From Rossellomorea vietnamensis (GTDB taxonomy: Bacteria; Bacillota; Bacilli; Bacillales; Bacillaceae_B): a stretch of DNA of 64,000 bases. The notes under the pieces are model-generated. The model ran no database searches. It was not told the DNA's origin and saw only the letters and a list, made by a program, of their open reading frames with translations. The stretch is from contig NZ_VTEH01000005.1 in the NCBI RefSeq assembly GCF_008180615.1, forward strand, positions 62,001 through 126,000, given 5' to 3'. A program made the translations under genes and the position numbers. This document shows positions 62,090 through 64,000 of the stretch, piece after piece. The stretch's first letter is position 1, and each line of letters starts with the position of its first letter.

Positions 62090-62605
62090 ATGGCAGCTGT
62101 GAAAAATGAATTCCTTCAGGAAAATGAACTTGTAACGGTATCCAGGGACTTGAAATCAGAGGGAGTTACCAGAAGTGAAGAATACCTGAAGCTTTGCATC
62201 ATGGAAGTTAAAGAAGGGAAGCGGATTGTTTTTGCAGCGAAAACAGAAGAGAAAACAACAGCAGGCATCAGTCATCTTTTGCTAACATCCAAGTATCCCG
62301 GTTTCAGGGAAGAAAATATTCCCGAAATCAATGATTTGATAGTTGTTACAAAACAACGAGGAGAAGGCATAGGGGCAAAATTGCTCTACGCACAGGAGGA
62401 GTATGCTAAGGATCAGGGCTTCCATAGTATCGGGTTATGTGTAGGGTTATATGGAGATTTCGGTCCGGCACAGCGGCTGTATGCTAAAAGTGGATATATT
62501 CCTGATGGAAAGGGAGTAGTGTATGATTACCAGCCGGCAGCACCAGGAGAGATGGTCAGGCTTGATGATGAACTTAATCTTTGCCTGATAAAATTCTTAA
62601 GATAA
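62090..62605 (+). CDS. GNAT-family N-acetyltransferase
   Basis: 171-aa acetyltransferase. NDLIVVTKQRGEGIGAKLLY is the acetyl-CoA-binding segment (about residues 82-101), and FGPAQRLYAKSGYIPDGKGV is the typical end of the fold. AAGGAG precedes the ATG. The substrate is unknown. Confidence 0.85.
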   Translation: MAAVKNEFLQENELVTVSRDLKSEGVTRSEEYLKLCIMEVKEGKRIVFAAKTEEKTTAGISHLLLTSKYPGFREENIPEINDLIVVTKQRGEGIGAKLLYAQEEYAKDQGFHSIGLCVGLYGDFGPAQRLYAKSGYIPDGKGVVYDYQPAAPGEMVRLDDELNLCLIKFLR

Positions 62606-62619
62606 ATTTGAAATACCCC

Positions 62620-62660
62620 TTGTATAAAGTTTTCAAAAAATTGTATACTATTATTATAAT
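62620..62660 (+). promoter_or_regulatory. promoter of the ABC-F leader transcript
   Basis: TTGTAT (62620-62625), 18 nt, TATACT; a second -10-like TATAAT ends at 62660. Either could start the leader RNA about 20-30 nt before the leader ORF. Confidence 0.6.
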
Positions 62661-62687
62661 CAGGAATTTAAGGAGGTGTGTATTGAG

Positions 62688-62807
62688 ATGAAAAGTTCTG
62701 TCGGGTTGCACGGTCAATTTTTAGAATATATCTACATTTGTCGTGCGATTTTTCATGGTTTTGCTGTCAACGGGATACGTATGCCCATTTTTAGCAATTC
62801 CATATGA
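62688..62807 (+). CDS. 39-aa leader peptide before the ABC-F gene
   Basis: MKSSVGLHGQFLEYIYICRA starts a 39-aa peptide with a strong AAGGAGGTG site, much stronger than that of the ABC-F gene. It lies between the promoter and two terminators, as do regulatory upstream ORFs of antibiotic-inducible ABC-F and erm genes. A second, overlapping frame from GTG 62743 lacks a site. Confidence 0.55.
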   Translation: MKSSVGLHGQFLEYIYICRAIFHGFAVNGIRMPIFSNSI

Positions 62808-62855
62808 ACAGAACGGTAAGAGGTCTCAATACCCACACTTTTATAGAAAACGGGG

Positions 62856-62882
62856 GGAGAGCGCGTCACGCTTTCCTTTTTT
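62856..62882 (+). terminator. first attenuator hairpin
   Basis: Stem GGAGAGCG / CGCTTTCC (one G-U pair), 5-nt loop, then six T. Confidence 0.65.
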
Positions 62883-62895
62883 ATGCCCGAATTTC

Positions 62896-62937
62896 AAAAG
62901 CCATGGTATAAGGTCCTTCCTTATACATGGCTTTTTT
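62896..62937 (+). terminator. second attenuator hairpin
   Basis: AAAAGCCATGGTATAAGG pairs with CCTTATACATGGCTTTT (17 bp, one bulged G), followed by T-run. Its left arm can instead pair with CATGGTTTTG inside the leader ORF (62754-62763). Confidence 0.85.
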
Positions 62938-62995
62938 ATATTTCAGGAATTATGAAAATCCACCACTGTGGGTAACTTTAGGCTATTGAAATCCT

Positions 62996-63062
62996 CATTC
63001 AGCTTCAGCACCCGGCCCCTCGGGGTCAAATAACCGGGGCTGAACAGGGGGATTCAGCTTTA
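62996..63062 (+). repeat. R1 deletion derivative
   Basis: CATTCAGCTTCAGCACCCGGCCCCTCGGGGTCAAATAACC is joined directly to GGGGCTGAACAGGGGGATTC. The whole inner stem and core are lost, leaving a short outer hairpin. Confidence 0.75.
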
Positions 63063-63124
63063 GTGATATAGCCAGAGATCCTCTTACTCATTAAAAACCT
63101 ATGAGGAAGAAAGGATAGATAAAA

Positions 63125-64000
63125 ATGATAATGAGCAGTGTTCAGCAGATCAGCAAAATGTACGGAGGAAATCTTGTTTTTGAAAATTTGTCTTTTGAAG
63201 TTCACGAAGGCGAAAGAATAGGCTTTGTCGGACGGAATGGCACCGGCAAGACGACTGTATTCAAATTAATTGCAGGTGTCGAAGAGCCGGATACAGGGGA
63301 GATTCATTTTAAAAAAGGAGCAAGAATCGGTTATTTATCGCAGATTCCTCACTATGAGGACAGCGTGACTGGTAGTGAAGTCCTGCAGTCAGCGTTCAGT
63401 GAACTGCTGAAAATTCAATTCCGGTTAAAGGAACTGGAAGGGAAGATGGGAACAGAGCAGGATCCCGGAAAACTTCAGCGCCTTCTTGAAGAATATGGAC
63501 CGCTTCAAGATTCTTTCACACTGGGGGGCGGTTATGAATTAGAGTCTGAAATAGCAAAGGTAGCCAATGGTCTTGAAATCACTGATTTGCTGCACAAATC
63601 CTTCAATACTTTGAGCGGCGGGGAACAAACCAAAGTTTGTCTGGGACTCATACTTTTGAAAAAGCCTGATCTGCTGCTGTTGGATGAGCCGACAAATCAT
63701 CTGGATATCGGAGCAGTGGAGTGGCTTGAAGGTTTTCTGAAAGAATACAGCGGATCTGTTATCGTCATTTCGCATGACCGATATTTCCTTGATGAAACCA
63801 TCAACAAGGTAATCGATCTTGAGGATGGAGAAGTTCGCGTTTACCACGCAAACTATTCCCAGTTTGTGAAGGAAAAAGAAGAGAGGCTTCTGCTGGAATT
63901 TCAGCAGTACCAAGAGCAGCAGAAGAAAATCAAGAAGATGAAAGAAGCGATCAAAAGGCTGAGGGAATGGGCGAATCAGGCGAGCCCGCCTAATGCCGAC
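63125..64000 (+). CDS. ABC-F ribosomal-protection-type ATPase, 3' end outside window
   Basis: 292 codons of an ABC-F protein, open to the last base. ABC domain 1 is complete: Walker A GRNGTGKTT (about residues 36-44), signature LSGGEQTKV, Walker B LLLLDEPTNHLD and VISHDRYFLDE. The interdomain linker starts at QQYQEQQKKIKKMKEAIKRL. It differs from the YfmM-like protein at 21182. The leader ORF and attenuator before it suggest an antibiotic-inducible resistance or ribosome-rescue factor; this is inference. AAAGGAT precedes the ATG. Confidence 0.88.
   Translation, partial: MIMSSVQQISKMYGGNLVFENLSFEVHEGERIGFVGRNGTGKTTVFKLIAGVEEPDTGEIHFKKGARIGYLSQIPHYEDSVTGSEVLQSAFSELLKIQFRLKELEGKMGTEQDPGKLQRLLEEYGPLQDSFTLGGGYELESEIAKVANGLEITDLLHKSFNTLSGGEQTKVCLGLILLKKPDLLLLDEPTNHLDIGAVEWLEGFLKEYSGSVIVISHDRYFLDETINKVIDLEDGEVRVYHANYSQFVKEKEERLLLEFQQYQEQQKKIKKMKEAIKRLREWANQASPPNAD

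Noticed and set aside
62743..62955. 70-codon ORF overlapping the ABC-F leader
   Set aside because: It has no ribosome site, runs through both terminators, and overlaps the better supported leader ORF. It was kept only as an alternative.

Overview
The window is low-GC Firmicute DNA of the Bacillaceae type (Bacillus, Mesobacillus or Cytobacillus-like). This rests on strong AGGAGG ribosome-binding sites with ATG/GTG/TTG starts, U-rich intrinsic terminators, a complete LiaIH-LiaFSR set, two sigma-B-like promoters, TPP and preQ1-I riboswitches, and several proteins resembling B. subtilis YfmL, YfmM, YqjF, YjcD and YtiB. No rRNA, tRNA, CRISPR array, prophage or insertion-sequence transposase was seen.

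Layout. 1-5.1 kb: tyrosine catabolism operon (hppD cut by the window edge, HisC-like aminotransferase, flavin reductase-like gene, FAH-family hydrolase, hmgA). 5.3-6.1 kb: LiaG-like DUF4097 protein. 6.2-9.7 kb (minus): TPP-riboswitch operon tenA-thiZ-thiX-thiY for salvage of thiamine pyrimidine. 9.9-12.5 kb: homoserine dehydrogenase, DeoR regulator, AbrB-like protein. 12.5-13.5 kb: a nest of mobile repeats. 13.5-18.3 kb: PAS histidine kinase, DEAD-box helicase, two small sigma-B-type stress genes, cardiolipin synthase. 18.3-30.3 kb: mostly housekeeping and unknown genes (amidohydrolase, ABC-F, diguanylate cyclase, UvrD-like helicase). 30.8-33.1 kb: a holin-like type I toxin with a candidate antisense RNA, then kynU-kynB. 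33.4-46 kb: flippase, cation/proton antiporter, TspO-like protein, M3 peptidase, a PadR-controlled operon and a DUF1906 protein. 46.5-50.3 kb: liaIH and liaFSR cell-envelope stress genes. 50.3-52.7 kb: an amino-acid permease bracketed by two triple repeat arrays. 53-57.2 kb: small genes, a MITE-like element, carbonic anhydrase and a B12-binding/PAS gene pair. 57.4-60.7 kb: SSS symporter, then preQ1 riboswitch-queF-queuosine precursor transporter. 61-64 kb: YitT protein, GNAT, and an ABC-F gene behind a leader-peptide attenuator; that gene is cut by the window end.

Most notable: (1) a family of about 125-bp hairpin repeats (called R1 here), eight full copies and several fragments, whose inner stem has five different sequences that all remain paired; (2) R1-type elements nested inside another repeat (R2); (3) a stand-alone B12-binding protein with the Wx9EH photoreceptor signature, in one operon with a PAS/coiled-coil protein; (4) a leader ORF with two terminators and a candidate antiterminator before an ABC-F gene; (5) a txpA/ratA-like toxin/antisense arrangement; (6) a 481-bp segment bounded by about 50-bp inverted repeats that supplies the stop codon of the carbonic anhydrase gene.
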